DNA of 64,000 bases from Microtetraspora sp. NBRC 13810 (GTDB lineage: Bacteria > Actinomycetota > Actinomycetes > Streptosporangiales > Streptosporangiaceae), in the NCBI RefSeq assembly GCF_030268685.1, contig NZ_BSRQ01000027.1, positions 62,001 through 126,000 of the forward strand. Direction: 5' to 3'. Within the stretch, counting starts at the first letter, position 1. Every line of letters starts with the position of its first letter. Shown one piece after another: positions 26,071 through 34,961 of this stretch. The translations under genes were made by a program, and so were the position numbers. The notes under the pieces were generated by a model that ran no database searches, was not told where the DNA came from, and was given only the letters and a program-made list of their open reading frames with translations.

Positions 26071-26918
26071 CGCTGATCTGGTCCGGGGTCCGTGCCGGGA
26101 GGGGGCGCGGGGTCGAAGGGGTGCTTGAGGCGGGTGCCGAGGGGGAGGTCGCGCCGGACGTACCACTCGGTGCCGAAGACCAGCCGGTAGAGCGGGGCCG
26201 GGATCTTCAGGAAGACGCCCAGGGTGCGCACGTCGGCGCCGGTGGCCTGGGTGGCGTGGGCGGCCATGCTGGCGCGTTTCTGCCGGATGTGACGGCGCAC
26301 GTTCACCCGGTGGGTGATGAGCTCGTCGGGGGAGTAGGCGCGCTCGAAGGTGCGCGGGTCGAACTCCGGCGGGAACCGGTAGAACCGGCCGGCCAGCCGC
26401 AAAGCCTTGAGCAGCGGATCCCGGTTGACCGTCGCCTCCAGCACGATGCCGGTCCCGGCGATCTCCGCCGCCCGCCTGCCGACCCTGTGCACCTGGACGT
26501 GGTCGGGATGTCCGTAGCCGCCCGCCGGATCGTAGATCGTCAGCAGGTCGGCGCTCTCCTCCTTCAGCAGCCCGGCGAGCCGCTGGGCGGCCTCCTCGGT
26601 GTCGCAGTCGATGAACGCGTTGGCCGGCCGGTCGTCGGCGATTCCGCCGGCGGAGCTCAGCCCGGAGTCGGCGTAGCCCAGCCGCACCACCCGCGCGCAC
26701 CCGAGCAGCGCCGCCGATTTGTACACCTCCGTCATCCGGGCCTCGCCGAGCTCCTCGCCGGGGGCGAGGTCGGCCTGCCCCCGCTCGCCCGCCGTCGCGA
26801 CCACGAGCACGACCCGATGGCCCTGGGCCGCGAGCATCGCCATCGTCCCCGCCGTGAGCAGGGCTTCGTCGTCCGGATGGGCGTGGAAGAAAACCGCTGT
26901 CCTCGACACGGTGTCCAT
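26067..26918 (-). CDS. PIG-L/LmbE-family N-acetylglucosaminyl deacetylase
   Basis: A 283-residue zinc deacetylase with AHPDDEAL at residue ~12 (metal and catalytic Asp) and GGYGHPDHVQVHR near 135 completing the metal site. The family includes MshB (mycothiol synthesis), Mca and GlcNAc-PI deacetylases. With a UPF0104 protein and glycosyltransferases next to it, a role in envelope glycolipid or glycan modification is as likely as thiol metabolism. The ATG at 26918 begins directly before the fold; the frame is open to 26972. Confidence 0.88.
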   Translation of the reverse strand: MDTVSRTAVFFHAHPDDEALLTAGTMAMLAAQGHRVVLVVATAGERGQADLAPGEELGEARMTEVYKSAALLGCARVVRLGYADSGLSSAGGIADDRPANAFIDCDTEEAAQRLAGLLKEESADLLTIYDPAGGYGHPDHVQVHRVGRRAAEIAGTGIVLEATVNRDPLLKALRLAGRFYRFPPEFDPRTFERAYSPDELITHRVNVRRHIRQKRASMAAHATQATGADVRTLGVFLKIPAPLYRLVFGTEWYVRRDLPLGTRLKHPFDPAPPPGTDPGPDQR

Positions 26919-26971
26919 TGTCTCAGGGTCGCCGTTCAGGATGCGTGCCGGAGCGGGCGCGGCGAACCCCA

Positions 26972-26977
26972 TAAGCT
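26972..26977 (+). promoter_or_regulatory. Leaderless-type -10 box (TAAGCT) for the GT4 gene
   Basis: TAAGCT ends 6 bases before the GTG at 26984, with no ribosome binding site between them. The -35 region is weak. Confidence 0.5.
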
Positions 26978-26983
26978 GGATCG

Positions 26984-28123
26984 GTGAGAATCCTCCACAT
27001 CAGCGACTGCTATTTGCCACGCCTGGGGGGTATCGAGGTACAGGTCGCCGACCTGGTGGCGATGCAGACACGGGCGGGGCACGAGGTGGAGGTCGCCACC
27101 GCGACGCCGGGCGAGGCGATCGCCGGGGTGCACAGGATCGTGGCGCGGATGCCGTTCGACCTGCCGGTGCACCCGTTCGGCGTGGGGCACCTGCTGCGGC
27201 TCATGGCGGAGCGGCGGCCCGACGTGGTGCACGTGCACGCGGGCGCGGTCTCGCCGTTCGCCTGGATGGGGGCGCGGGCCGCGGCCAGGCTGGGGCTGCC
27301 GCTGGTGGTGACCGTGCACAGCATGTGGGATCCGGTCACCCGGGCCGTGTACCGCGCGCTGCGCGAGGGCTACGGGTGGCGGAGCTGGGGGCTGGTGGGC
27401 ACCGCGGTCAGCGAGGCGGCCGCGCGCCCGATCCGCCGCATCGCCGGTCGCGGCGTCCCGGTGCGGGTGGTGTCCAACGGCCTGGACATCTCGGGCTGGC
27501 GGCCCTCGGGCGACCCGCGGCGGGCGCCTGCGGACGAGCCGGTGCACGTGGTGGCGGTGGGCAGGCTGGCCCCGCGCAAGCAGCCGGTGCGGCTGCTGAG
27601 GATGCTCAGGGCGGCGGGCGGGCGGGCGCGGCTGCGCGTCACGATCGTCGGCGACGGCCCGGCGCGCGCGTCCATGGAGCGTTATCTGGGCAGGCACGGC
27701 ATGACCGGCTGGGTGTCGATGCCCGGCAGGTACGACCGGGAGCGGATCCGCGCGCTGCTCGGCGAGGCGGACGTCTTCGTCGCCCCCGCGCCGCGCGAGT
27801 CGTTCGGGCTCGCCGCGCTGGAGGCCCGTTCGGCCGGGGTGCCGGTGGTGGCCAGGTCGCAGAGCGGCGTCGCCGACTTCGTCCGGCCGGGCAAGGAGGG
27901 CCTGCTCGGCCGCAGCTTCGGCGAGCTGGTGGCGGCCCTGGTACGGCTGGCCCGCGACCGCGAACTGCGGGAGCGGATCGCCCTGCACAACCGGGACACC
28001 GAGCCGGTGAGCTGCACCTGGCCCGCCGTGCTCGAAGGCTTCGACGCCTGCTACGACCTGGCCCGCAGCCGTGCCGCCGGCCGTGCCGGGCGGCGCCGTC
28101 AGGGCCGCCGCAGCACCACGTAG
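26984..28123 (+). CDS. Glycosyltransferase family 4 (GT-B)
   Basis: A 379-residue GT-B enzyme. The N-terminal YLPRLGGIEVQVADL loop binds the acceptor and VVHVHAGAVSPF is the next conserved strand. The C-terminal half has VGRLAPRKQPVRLLRML near 190 and the donor-binding PAPRESFGLAALEARSAGVP motif (E-x7-E) near 265. It transfers a nucleotide-activated sugar, probably to a lipid or glycan. The GTG start appears leaderless. It is divergent from the PIG-L gene, with 65 bases between starts, and its end overlaps the DUF2079 gene by 25 bases. Confidence 0.9.
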   Translation: MRILHISDCYLPRLGGIEVQVADLVAMQTRAGHEVEVATATPGEAIAGVHRIVARMPFDLPVHPFGVGHLLRLMAERRPDVVHVHAGAVSPFAWMGARAAARLGLPLVVTVHSMWDPVTRAVYRALREGYGWRSWGLVGTAVSEAAARPIRRIAGRGVPVRVVSNGLDISGWRPSGDPRRAPADEPVHVVAVGRLAPRKQPVRLLRMLRAAGGRARLRVTIVGDGPARASMERYLGRHGMTGWVSMPGRYDRERIRALLGEADVFVAPAPRESFGLAALEARSAGVPVVARSQSGVADFVRPGKEGLLGRSFGELVAALVRLARDRELRERIALHNRDTEPVSCTWPAVLEGFDACYDLARSRAAGRAGRRRQGRRSTT

Positions 28124-29640
28124 CCCTCGCGGTCGAAGACCACCCGGTAGCCCGAGGAGATCAGCTCGGCCACCCGCCTCCGCTGCTCGTCCACCGTGCC
28201 GAAGGGGAACTGCCAGCCGGTGACGTCGGCCACCACCCACGGCGCGCTGCGCGTCTTCAGATCCCAGAGCAGCACGGTGGTGCGCCCGGACAGGTTCGGC
28301 CCGAGCGAGTTGGCCGCCTCCACGACGACTCCGGAGGGCACCTTCGCGACGGCCAGCGCGGCGGCGGTGGCGCGGGCGTCGCGCTGGTAGAAGGTGGGAT
28401 GCAGGAGCTGGTCGAGGGCGAACCGCGGGACCAGCGTGATCGCCACGACGCAGACGGCCACCGCCCAGGTGAGGACGAGTCCCCGGTCGCCGCCGCGGCC
28501 GAGCCGGGTGAGGAGCCGGTTCAGCCCGTCCACCCCGGCGAGCAGCAGGATGACGACGGTGAAGGCGCTGTGGTGGAAGTCGGTGACCCACCAGTGCTGC
28601 CGGTCCGACAGCATGCGTTCCAGCAGGTGCGGCACCGCCATCAGGGTGAGCGGGGAGCGCAGGCACAGCAGCAGCGTCGGCCACACCATGACCGCCATGG
28701 TGTCGATCTTGTCTTCCGGCGTGAGCAGGGTGCGGATCACCAGCAGGGGATCGGTGACCATCGTCCTGGCGACCCCGCCGAAGTCGGCGCCGAGCTGGTT
28801 GTAGGCCCAGTACATGTCCGGGTCGCCGCCGACGGCCGGGATCAGGAAGCCGCGTACGAGCATGGTGTAGCCGAGTCCGAGGAGCGCGAAGCTGACGCCT
28901 TCCAGCCGCCGCCCGATGAGGAACGCGTAGGCGCCGAAGCCCGCCACCAGCAGGCCCATGTCCTCCTTCACCAGGAGCAGCAGCAGGGCTGCCGCCGCGC
29001 AGGTGCGCAGCCTGCCCGCCTGGTAGCGTTCGATCATGATCGCGATGAGCGGGGGCGCGAAGGCGACCTCGTGGAAGTCGAAGTTCGCCGCCTGCGCGAG
29101 CGGCCAGGACAGCGCGTAGGCGATCGCGACCAGATAGGCGGGACGGGTGCCCAGGACCCGCCGGGTGAACGTCCACACGAACGGGATCGCCAGCGCGAAG
29201 AGCACCGCCTGCGCCACGATCAGGGTCCCCGGCCCGTCGTGGATCCAGTAGAACGGCGCGAGCAGCGCGAGGATCGGCGAGAAGTGCTCGCCGAGCTGCA
29301 CGAACTGCATGCCCTGGTCGAGGCTGACCCCGCGCGCGGCACTCGTCGGCGCCCCGAAGCGGGCGAAGCCGCGCACCGCCTGGTCGAAGATCACCAGGTC
29401 GAAGGAGGTGGCCCGGAAGGTGTGCAGCCGGACCAGGCCGAGCGTGGCCAGCACCCCCGCGGTCACGCCCGTGAGCGCGGCGAGCCGGTACCCGTCCTTC
29501 GGCACCCGCTCCGCCGTGGCTCTCAGCCGGGTCCAGGCGGTCCGTTCCGTGGTGTCGTCGCCCGGCTCGGGGGCGGCGGGGTCGTCGCCGGACGCGCCGT
29601 CCGGAAGGTCGGCGTCGCTGGCGATCTGCTGGCCGGTCAC
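28099..29640 (-). CDS. DUF2079 integral membrane protein
   Basis: A 513-residue protein with ~10 hydrophobic helices after a Asp/Pro-rich N-terminal tail of ~35 residues. FDLVIFDQAVRGFARFG near residue 80 and LGEHFSPILALLAPFYW near 115, with NFDFHEVAFAPPLIA near 180, are typical of DUF2079 proteins. These resemble GT-C membrane glycosyltransferases with an acidic first loop (here FDLVIFDQ). It may use polyprenyl-phosphate sugars at the outer face, which is inference. The start is a GTG at 29640. Confidence 0.85.
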   Translation of the reverse strand: MTGQQIASDADLPDGASGDDPAAPEPGDDTTERTAWTRLRATAERVPKDGYRLAALTGVTAGVLATLGLVRLHTFRATSFDLVIFDQAVRGFARFGAPTSAARGVSLDQGMQFVQLGEHFSPILALLAPFYWIHDGPGTLIVAQAVLFALAIPFVWTFTRRVLGTRPAYLVAIAYALSWPLAQAANFDFHEVAFAPPLIAIMIERYQAGRLRTCAAAALLLLLVKEDMGLLVAGFGAYAFLIGRRLEGVSFALLGLGYTMLVRGFLIPAVGGDPDMYWAYNQLGADFGGVARTMVTDPLLVIRTLLTPEDKIDTMAVMVWPTLLLCLRSPLTLMAVPHLLERMLSDRQHWWVTDFHHSAFTVVILLLAGVDGLNRLLTRLGRGGDRGLVLTWAVAVCVVAITLVPRFALDQLLHPTFYQRDARATAAALAVAKVPSGVVVEAANSLGPNLSGRTTVLLWDLKTRSAPWVVADVTGWQFPFGTVDEQRRRVAELISSGYRVVFDREGYVVLRRP

Positions 29641-30188
29641 GGCGCACAGATTAGGCGATGATCAGTAGATGTCGCAGTATGCCGGTGGATGGGGGTTCGT
29701 GCGCGCTTCGCGACGCCGGTCACACGGCGTGACCGCGGCGGGGGTTTCGGGGGTCACCTCGGCGGGTGCGCCCCCGGCGGAACGGGGGTGGCCCGGGTGT
29801 CGAGGCCGGGGGCGGGCCGGACGGGGGAGAGCACGGAGAAGCCGTGCGCGGCCGTCCCCACGACGGCCGCGCACGGCTGCTTCCTCGCCCGTTCCCCGGT
29901 AGGGCGGGCGCCCCCACGCGTCCCTCACCGCCCTACCGGAAACCCGCTGTACGGCGACCCGCGCCCCGTCCGCACGACGACGCTCCGGCACCCCGGATCG
30001 GTCGGCGGCGCGGGCGTTCGTACGACGACGGTCCGGCACTCCGGATCGGTCGGCGGCGCGGGCGTTCGTACGACGACGGTCCGGCACTCCGGATCGGTCG
30101 GCGGCGCGGGCGTTCGTACGACGACGGTCCGGCACTCCAGATCGGCCGGCGGCGCGGGCGTTCGTACGGCGGTGGTGTGGCGCGTCGA
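29641..30188. other. 548-base intergenic region with a strong hairpin and 48-bp repeats
   Basis: No gene is supported. It holds a 17-bp perfect hairpin (29840-29878) and, from about 29965, tandem copies of a 48-bp unit that merge into the end of the lipoprotein gene. Open frames here are repeat artefacts. Confidence 0.6.
29840..29878. terminator. Strong hairpin, likely terminator of the lipoprotein transcript
   Basis: AGCCGTGCGCGGCCGTC pairs perfectly with GACGGCCGCGCACGGCT (17 bp) around a CCCAC loop. There is no T run, which is common for actinomycete terminators. It lies downstream of the minus-strand lipoprotein gene and upstream of the DUF2079 gene. Confidence 0.7.
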
Positions 30189-30204
30189 TCAGCCGGCGGC
30201 GCAG
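29965..30204. repeat. 48-bp tandem repeat derived from the lipoprotein gene 3' end
   Basis: GGCGTTCGTACGACGACGG units start at 30013, 30061, 30109 and 30157, with a degenerate copy before them. Each contains GATCGGYCGGCGGCGCGGGC. The lipoprotein gene's own end (30187-30208) is GATCAGCCGGCGGCGCAGGC, the same block but with the TCA (stop codon on minus) intact, so the array appears to have grown from the gene's 3' end. Confidence 0.8.
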
Positions 30205-30659
30205 GCGTTGCCGAGCTTCGTGGTGGCGCTCTGCGAGGCGGTGGCCAGCTCGCCCAGCTTCGCGGCGAGCGCCGCCGGGTCGGACGCGTCGATCTTCAAC
30301 CCGCCGAACGTGGTGGACAGCTCGGTGAGGGCGGAGCCCACGTCACCCTCCGCCTTGCCGGCCAGGTCGTTGAGCTTGCCGGTCAGGTCGTCGATGGACT
30401 TGTTGTAGCTGTCCGGGTCCCCCGCGGAGGCGGTGACCTGGGAGCTCCAGTCCGTGATGATCTTCGTGGCCTCCTGGCAGGCGGCGGCGCCGCCCACGGC
30501 CGCGGCGCCGCCCGCGTCGGAGGTCCCGCTGGTGGCGCTGGTGGCGGCGGTCCCGCCGGTGGCGCCGGTCTCGGTCCCGCCGCAGGCCGCGGTCATGACG
30601 ATGAGGGCGGCGGAGGCCAGGGTGACCCCGAAGGTACGGCGGGAGAGGACGCTGAACAT
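30189..30659 (-). CDS. Small secreted lipoprotein
   Basis: A 156-residue protein with a lipoprotein signal: two Arg residues, a hydrophobic stretch and the lipobox TAAC (cysteine at about residue 27). A Thr/Gly/Ser/Ala linker follows (~28-56) and then a ~100-residue helical domain with two cysteines (AACQEAT and the C-terminal NACAAG). It would be anchored on the outer face of the membrane; function unknown. The ATG at 30659 has GGAAGG upstream. The open frame continues far upstream but is antisense to the permease gene. Confidence 0.8.
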   Translation of the reverse strand: MFSVLSRRTFGVTLASAALIVMTAACGGTETGATGGTAATSATSGTSDAGGAAAVGGAAACQEATKIITDWSSQVTASAGDPDSYNKSIDDLTGKLNDLAGKAEGDVGSALTELSTTFGGLKIDASDPAALAAKLGELATASQSATTKLGNACAAG

Positions 30660-30842
30660 GGATATGCCTTCCGAAATGGACAATTGACCAGCCTCAGCCA
30701 GAAAACCATTGTTCATGGCACTTGAGGCTTGGGTGATCTTTGCGACGAATGACACTGTAGTGATTCGCGCTTGCGGATCGCTTACATTGCGCCAACACGT
30801 GATGTGAACGTCGCTCAGGGTGATCGTGCGTGTGCGACGGGT

Positions 30843-30848
30843 TAAGGT
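30843..30848 (+). promoter_or_regulatory. Leaderless-type -10 box (TAAGGT) for the APC permease
   Basis: TAAGGT ends 6 bases before the ATG at 30855 with no ribosome binding site, the spacing expected for a transcript that starts at the initiation codon. Confidence 0.6.
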
Positions 30849-30854
30849 CTCGGT

Positions 30855-32195
30855 ATGGCTGACACGGTGGCGCGGGCGCACGAGGAGCGGCAGACCTCGC
30901 TCAAGCGGGTGATCGGGCGGCGGGTGCTGCTGCTGTTCGTGATCGGGGACATCCTCGGCGCGGGCATATACGCCCTGGTCGGCAGGGTCGCCGGGCACGT
31001 GGGCGGCGCGCTTTGGCTGCCCTTTCTGGTGGCGTTCGTGCTCGCGGCGCTGACCGCGACGGCCTATGCGGAGCTGGTGGGCAAATATCCGCAGGCGGCG
31101 GGCGCGGCGCTTTACGCCAACAAGGCGTTCGCCATTCCGTTCGTCACTTTCATCGTGGCATTCGCCGTGATGATGAGCGGTATCACCTCGGCGAGCGCCT
31201 CGGCCCGCGCCTTCGGCGGCGACTATCTCGCCGAGTTCGTCTCGATACCCACGGTCGCCGGCGCGCTGATCTTCCTGGCCCTGGTGACGCTGGTCAACTT
31301 CGCCGGCATCTCCGAGTCGGTCCGGATCAACGTGGTGCTCACGCTGGTCGAGGCGTTCGGGCTGGTCGTCGTCATCGCGATCGGCGTCTACGCGCTGGTG
31401 ACCGGCGACGGCGAGCCGGGCAGGGCGCTGGAGTTCCACCCGGCCAACGGGGCCCTGCTGGGCGTGCTCGGCGGCACCGCGCTGGCCTTCTACGCGCTGC
31501 TCGGCTTCGAGGACTCGGTCAACCTCGCCGAGGAGGCCAAGAACCCGGAGCGCGACTTCCCGCGGGCGCTGTTCGGCGGCCTGCTCGTCGCCGCGGTCAT
31601 CTACATGTCGGTGGCCTTCACCGCCACGACGCTGGTGGACGCCACGACGCTGGCGACCTCCGACGGGCCGCTGCTCGAAGTGGTCAAGGTGGCCGGGCTG
31701 GCGTTCCCGCCCAAGGCGTTCGCCCTGATCGCGCTGCTCGCGGTGGGCAACACCGCCCTGATCAACATGCTGATGGCCTCCCGCCTCGTGTACGGCATGG
31801 CGCGCGAGCGCATCGTCCCCGCGGTCTTCGCCAAGGTGCACCCGACCCGGCGGACCCCCTGGGCGGCGATCCTGTTCACCGTGGGCGTCGCCGTCGTGCT
31901 GGTGGTCACCGGCGACGTCGGCGTCCTGGCGGACACCACCGTGCTCCTGCTGCTGTGCGTCTTCACCCTGGTCAACGTCGCGGTCCTGGTCCTGCGCAGG
32001 GACCCGGTGGAGCACCCGCACTACCGGGCGCCCACCTGGGCCCCGGCGCTCGGCGCGGTGGCCTGCCTGCTGCTCGCGCTGCCGATCACCGGCCGCGACG
32101 GCCTGGTCTACCTGCGGGCCGGGATCCTGCTGGCGATCGGGGTGCTGCTCTGGTTCGTCAACCGGCTGGCGACCGGCGGCGGGCAGGGCCGCTGA
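30855..32195 (+). CDS. APC-family amino acid permease
   Basis: A 446-residue transporter with 12 predicted membrane helices. GDILGAGIYALVGRVAG near residue 33 is the broken helix 1 motif that binds substrate, and FYALLGFEDSVNLAEEAKNP near 215 is the helix 6/7 motif of cationic-amino-acid-type APC proteins. It imports an amino acid, or exchanges it, across the inner membrane; specificity is not predictable. It is divergent from the lipoprotein gene and probably a single gene unit ending 80 bases before the glucosidase fusion. Confidence 0.92.
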   Translation: MADTVARAHEERQTSLKRVIGRRVLLLFVIGDILGAGIYALVGRVAGHVGGALWLPFLVAFVLAALTATAYAELVGKYPQAAGAALYANKAFAIPFVTFIVAFAVMMSGITSASASARAFGGDYLAEFVSIPTVAGALIFLALVTLVNFAGISESVRINVVLTLVEAFGLVVVIAIGVYALVTGDGEPGRALEFHPANGALLGVLGGTALAFYALLGFEDSVNLAEEAKNPERDFPRALFGGLLVAAVIYMSVAFTATTLVDATTLATSDGPLLEVVKVAGLAFPPKAFALIALLAVGNTALINMLMASRLVYGMARERIVPAVFAKVHPTRRTPWAAILFTVGVAVVLVVTGDVGVLADTTVLLLLCVFTLVNVAVLVLRRDPVEHPHYRAPTWAPALGAVACLLLALPITGRDGLVYLRAGILLAIGVLLWFVNRLATGGGQGR

Positions 32196-32274
32196 CGGCG
32201 GTCCACGCCCCCGGCCGTCCGGCTTGATCGGGTTATGCTCGGGACCTGATCGCCTACGGGGAGTGGCTGACGGC

Positions 32275-34677
32275 ATGACCACAGCGGCCTTGGGAGGGCG
32301 GGGCGGAGCCCTGGTCTTCCCTGAAACTTTCGTGTGGGGCTCCGGCACGTCCGCCTACCAGATCGAGGGGGCGGTGGCGGAGGACGGCCGGGGGCCGTCC
32401 ATCTGGGACACGTTCGCGCACACGCCGGGGCGGATCGCCGACGGGAGCAACGGCGACACGGCGTGCGACCACTACCACCGGCGCACCGAGGACGTCCGGC
32501 TGATGCGCGACCTCGGCCTCCAGGCATACCGGCTGTCGGTGGCGTGGCCCCGGGTGCAGCCCGACGGCGCCGGCGCCCCCAACGTCAAGGGCCTGGACTT
32601 CTACGAGCGGCTGGTCGACGAGCTGCTCCAGGCGGGGATCGCCCCTTACGTCACCCTCTACCACTGGGATCTGCCCCAGGCGCTGGAGGACCGGGGCGGC
32701 TGGACGAGCAGGGACACCGCCCACCGGTTCGCCGACTTCGCGCGGATCGTGCACGGGCGGCTGGGCGACCGCGTGCACACCTGGCTGACGATCAACGAGC
32801 CGTGGGTGGCGGCGTTCCTCGGCTACGGGATCGGCCTGCACGCGCCGGGCCGGAGCTCGGCGGCGGACGCGTTCCGGGCCGCCCACCACCTGCTGCTCGC
32901 GCACGGGCTCGGCGCCCAGGCGCTGCGCGCGGGCGGCGCGGGGAAGGTCGGCCTCGCGCTCAACCTGGCCCCGGTCGTCACCCCCGCCCAGGTGGGCGAC
33001 CCGGGCGCGGCGCTCTCCGCGGCGGACGCCGAGGCGGTGGACCGGATCGACTGCCTGCTGAACCGGCAGTTCCTCGACCCGGTGCTGCGCGGCGGCTACC
33101 CGGACCGGGTGCTGTCGATCGTGGAGCGGACCTGCGGGCTCGGCCACGTGCGCGACGGCGACGCGGGCGTCGTCCACCAGCCGATCGACGTGCTCGGCAT
33201 CAACTACTACATGCCCACCGTCGTACGCGCCCAGCCGGGCGAGCCGGCCGACGTCGCCTTCCCCGGCAGCGACGGCGTCCTGTTCAGCGGCGCCAACGCG
33301 GCGACGACCGCCTCCGGCTGGCCGATCATGCCGAACGGCCTGTCCCTGCTGCTGCGCCGGCTGTCCGCCGACCATCCCCGCGTCGAGCTGATCGTGACGG
33401 AGAACGGCGCGGCCTTCGCCGACGTCGTGACCGGCGACGGCATCCACGACGCCGACCGGATCGCCTTCCTCGGCGAGCACCTGCGCACGGTGCACGACGC
33501 CATCGAGCACGGCGTCCGGGTCGGCGGCTACTTCGTCTGGTCGCTGCTGGACAGCTTCGAGTGGTCCGAGGGCTACCGGCACACGTTCGGCATCGTGCAC
33601 GTCGACCCGGTCTCCGGGCACCGCCGGATCAAGGACAGCGGGCTGTGGTACCGCGACGTCATCCGGCGCGGCGGCCTCTACCGCGACACCCCCCGGCGGC
33701 CCACCCTGGAGACCGTCGCCATGCGGGCGGGCACGTCCAGGGCCACGGTGTCCCGCGTGATCAACGGGGAGTCCTCGGTCAGCCGGGAGTTGCGAGCCGC
33801 CGTGCTCCAGGCGGTGGACGAGCTGGGATACGTGCCGAACTCGGCGGCCCGCAGCCTGGCCACCCGGCGTTCCGACACCGTCGCGCTGGTCCTCGCCGAG
33901 GCCGGTCGGCCGGGTGACGAGCTCCTGTCGGTGGTGGTCCGCCAGGTGGGCGAGGTGTTGCAGGCGGCGGGCGTACGGCTCACGCTCATGCTGGCCGACT
34001 CGGCGGCGAGCCACCGGCACATCGCGACCGAGGCCGAGGCGCGGCACGTCGACGGGATCCTCCTCGTGCCGGGCCGGCACACCGACCCGCTGATGGAGCG
34101 CCTGGCCCGCACCGGGGTCCCGATCGCCACCCTGGGCCGGCACGCCATGCCCTCCCTCACCCCCTACGTCGGCGTGGACAACGCGGCGGGCGCCGCGCTC
34201 GCCACCCGGCACCTCCTCGACCGGGGCCGCCGCCGCGTCGCCATGATCTGCGGCCCGATGGACCTGCTCGCCGTGCGGGACCGGCTCGCCGGCTACCGCG
34301 ACACGCTGGCCGCCGCCGGGCATCGGCCGCTGCTCGCCGCCGGCGACTTCAGCCGCCGCTCGGGCGAGGAGGCCGCCGCCCGGCTGCTGACCGACGACCC
34401 CGGCGTGGACGCGGTCTTCGCGGCCGGTGACCAGATGGCCATCGGCGCCCTGCGCGGCCTGCGCGCGGCCGGCCGCCGGGTCCCCGACGACGTGGCGCTC
34501 GCCGGGTTCGACGACATCGAGGCCGCCTCCTGGACCACCCCGGCCCTGACCACCGTGCACAACCCGGTCGCCGAGCAGGCCGCCGCCCTGGCCCGCCTGC
34601 TCGTCTCCCGGCTGGAGGGCCGGCACACCACGTCCGTCCTCCTGCCGCCCCGCCTGGTGGTCCGCGAGTCCTCCTAG
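32275..34677 (+). CDS. In-frame fusion of GH1 beta-glucosidase and LacI-family regulator
   Basis: An 800-residue frame. Residues ~10-465 are a complete GH1 enzyme: FVWGSGTSAYQIEG at the start, acid/base E175 in TINEPW, nucleophile E376 in VTENGA, and the usual SLLDSFEWSEGY and SGLWYRDVI ending. From residue ~477 a complete LacI regulator follows: helix-turn-helix TLETVAMRAGTSRATVSRVI, then YVPNSAARSLATRRS and a periplasmic-binding-like sugar domain with GFDDIEAASW near the end. Normally these are two adjacent genes. No stop or start signal lies at the joint (near 33690), where a C6 run occurs. The ATG at 32275 has GGGGAG 11 bases upstream. The fused protein would hydrolyse beta-glucosides and might bind DNA. 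Confidence 0.85.
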   Translation: MTTAALGGRGGALVFPETFVWGSGTSAYQIEGAVAEDGRGPSIWDTFAHTPGRIADGSNGDTACDHYHRRTEDVRLMRDLGLQAYRLSVAWPRVQPDGAGAPNVKGLDFYERLVDELLQAGIAPYVTLYHWDLPQALEDRGGWTSRDTAHRFADFARIVHGRLGDRVHTWLTINEPWVAAFLGYGIGLHAPGRSSAADAFRAAHHLLLAHGLGAQALRAGGAGKVGLALNLAPVVTPAQVGDPGAALSAADAEAVDRIDCLLNRQFLDPVLRGGYPDRVLSIVERTCGLGHVRDGDAGVVHQPIDVLGINYYMPTVVRAQPGEPADVAFPGSDGVLFSGANAATTASGWPIMPNGLSLLLRRLSADHPRVELIVTENGAAFADVVTGDGIHDADRIAFLGEHLRTVHDAIEHGVRVGGYFVWSLLDSFEWSEGYRHTFGIVHVDPVSGHRRIKDSGLWYRDVIRRGGLYRDTPRRPTLETVAMRAGTSRATVSRVINGESSVSRELRAAVLQAVDELGYVPNSAARSLATRRSDTVALVLAEAGRPGDELLSVVVRQVGEVLQAAGVRLTLMLADSAASHRHIATEAEARHVDGILLVPGRHTDPLMERLARTGVPIATLGRHAMPSLTPYVGVDNAAGAALATRHLLDRGRRRVAMICGPMDLLAVRDRLAGYRDTLAAAGHRPLLAAGDFSRRSGEEAAARLLTDDPGVDAVFAAGDQMAIGALRGLRAAGRRVPDDVALAGFDDIEAASWTTPALTTVHNPVAEQAAALARLLVSRLEGRHTTSVLLPPRLVVRESS

Positions 34678-34768
34678 CGGCCGCGCGGTCCCCGTCGGCT
34701 CCCAGGGGTCGCCGCGCGGCGAACAGCCCCGGTAGGAGAGTGGGAGCCCTATACGGCCTGGACGCCGC

Positions 34769-34864
34769 TCAGAAGGGCAGCAGGCGACCCGACGGGGTGC
34801 GCAGGTCGAGCGGCGGTTTCGGCGTGGAGCGGGGTGGCCGGGTGGTGATCCGGATCCGTTTCAC
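34769..34864 (-). CDS. Candidate 31-residue basic proline-rich microprotein
   Basis: Reading minus, GTG at 34864 opens 31 codons ending in TGA. AGGAGG lies 9 bases before it, the best ribosome binding site in the neighbourhood. The peptide is basic and Pro-rich (KRIRITTRPPRS, then LDLRTPSGRLLPF), with no cysteine and no hydrophobic helix. It lies 97 bases downstream of the 97-residue protein gene, likely on the same transcript. It could be a precursor peptide, a regulator ligand or a small structural protein; I know no family. Confidence 0.5.
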   Translation of the reverse strand: MKRIRITTRPPRSTPKPPLDLRTPSGRLLPF

Positions 34865-34961
34865 AGTCCCAATCCTCCTCACCGGGGGGATACTTCTTCG
34901 CTACCCAGGGTGATGCTTCTCATGTGTACGGCCCGGCCCACGGGACGCCGGGCCGTACCGG

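Noticed and set aside
29662-30135. A 157-codon minus frame with repeats PDRRRTNARAADRSGV
   Set aside because: It is the translation of the 48-bp array (period divisible by three) and has no start signal.
30189-32348. A 719-codon minus-strand frame covering the APC permease and ending in the lipoprotein
   Set aside because: Only the last 156 codons, from ATG 30659, look like a protein (signal and lipobox); the rest is antisense to a well-supported transporter.
32254-34626. A 790-codon minus frame opposite the glucosidase-regulator fusion
   Set aside because: Antisense to intact GH1 and LacI domains; composition typical of a shadow frame.
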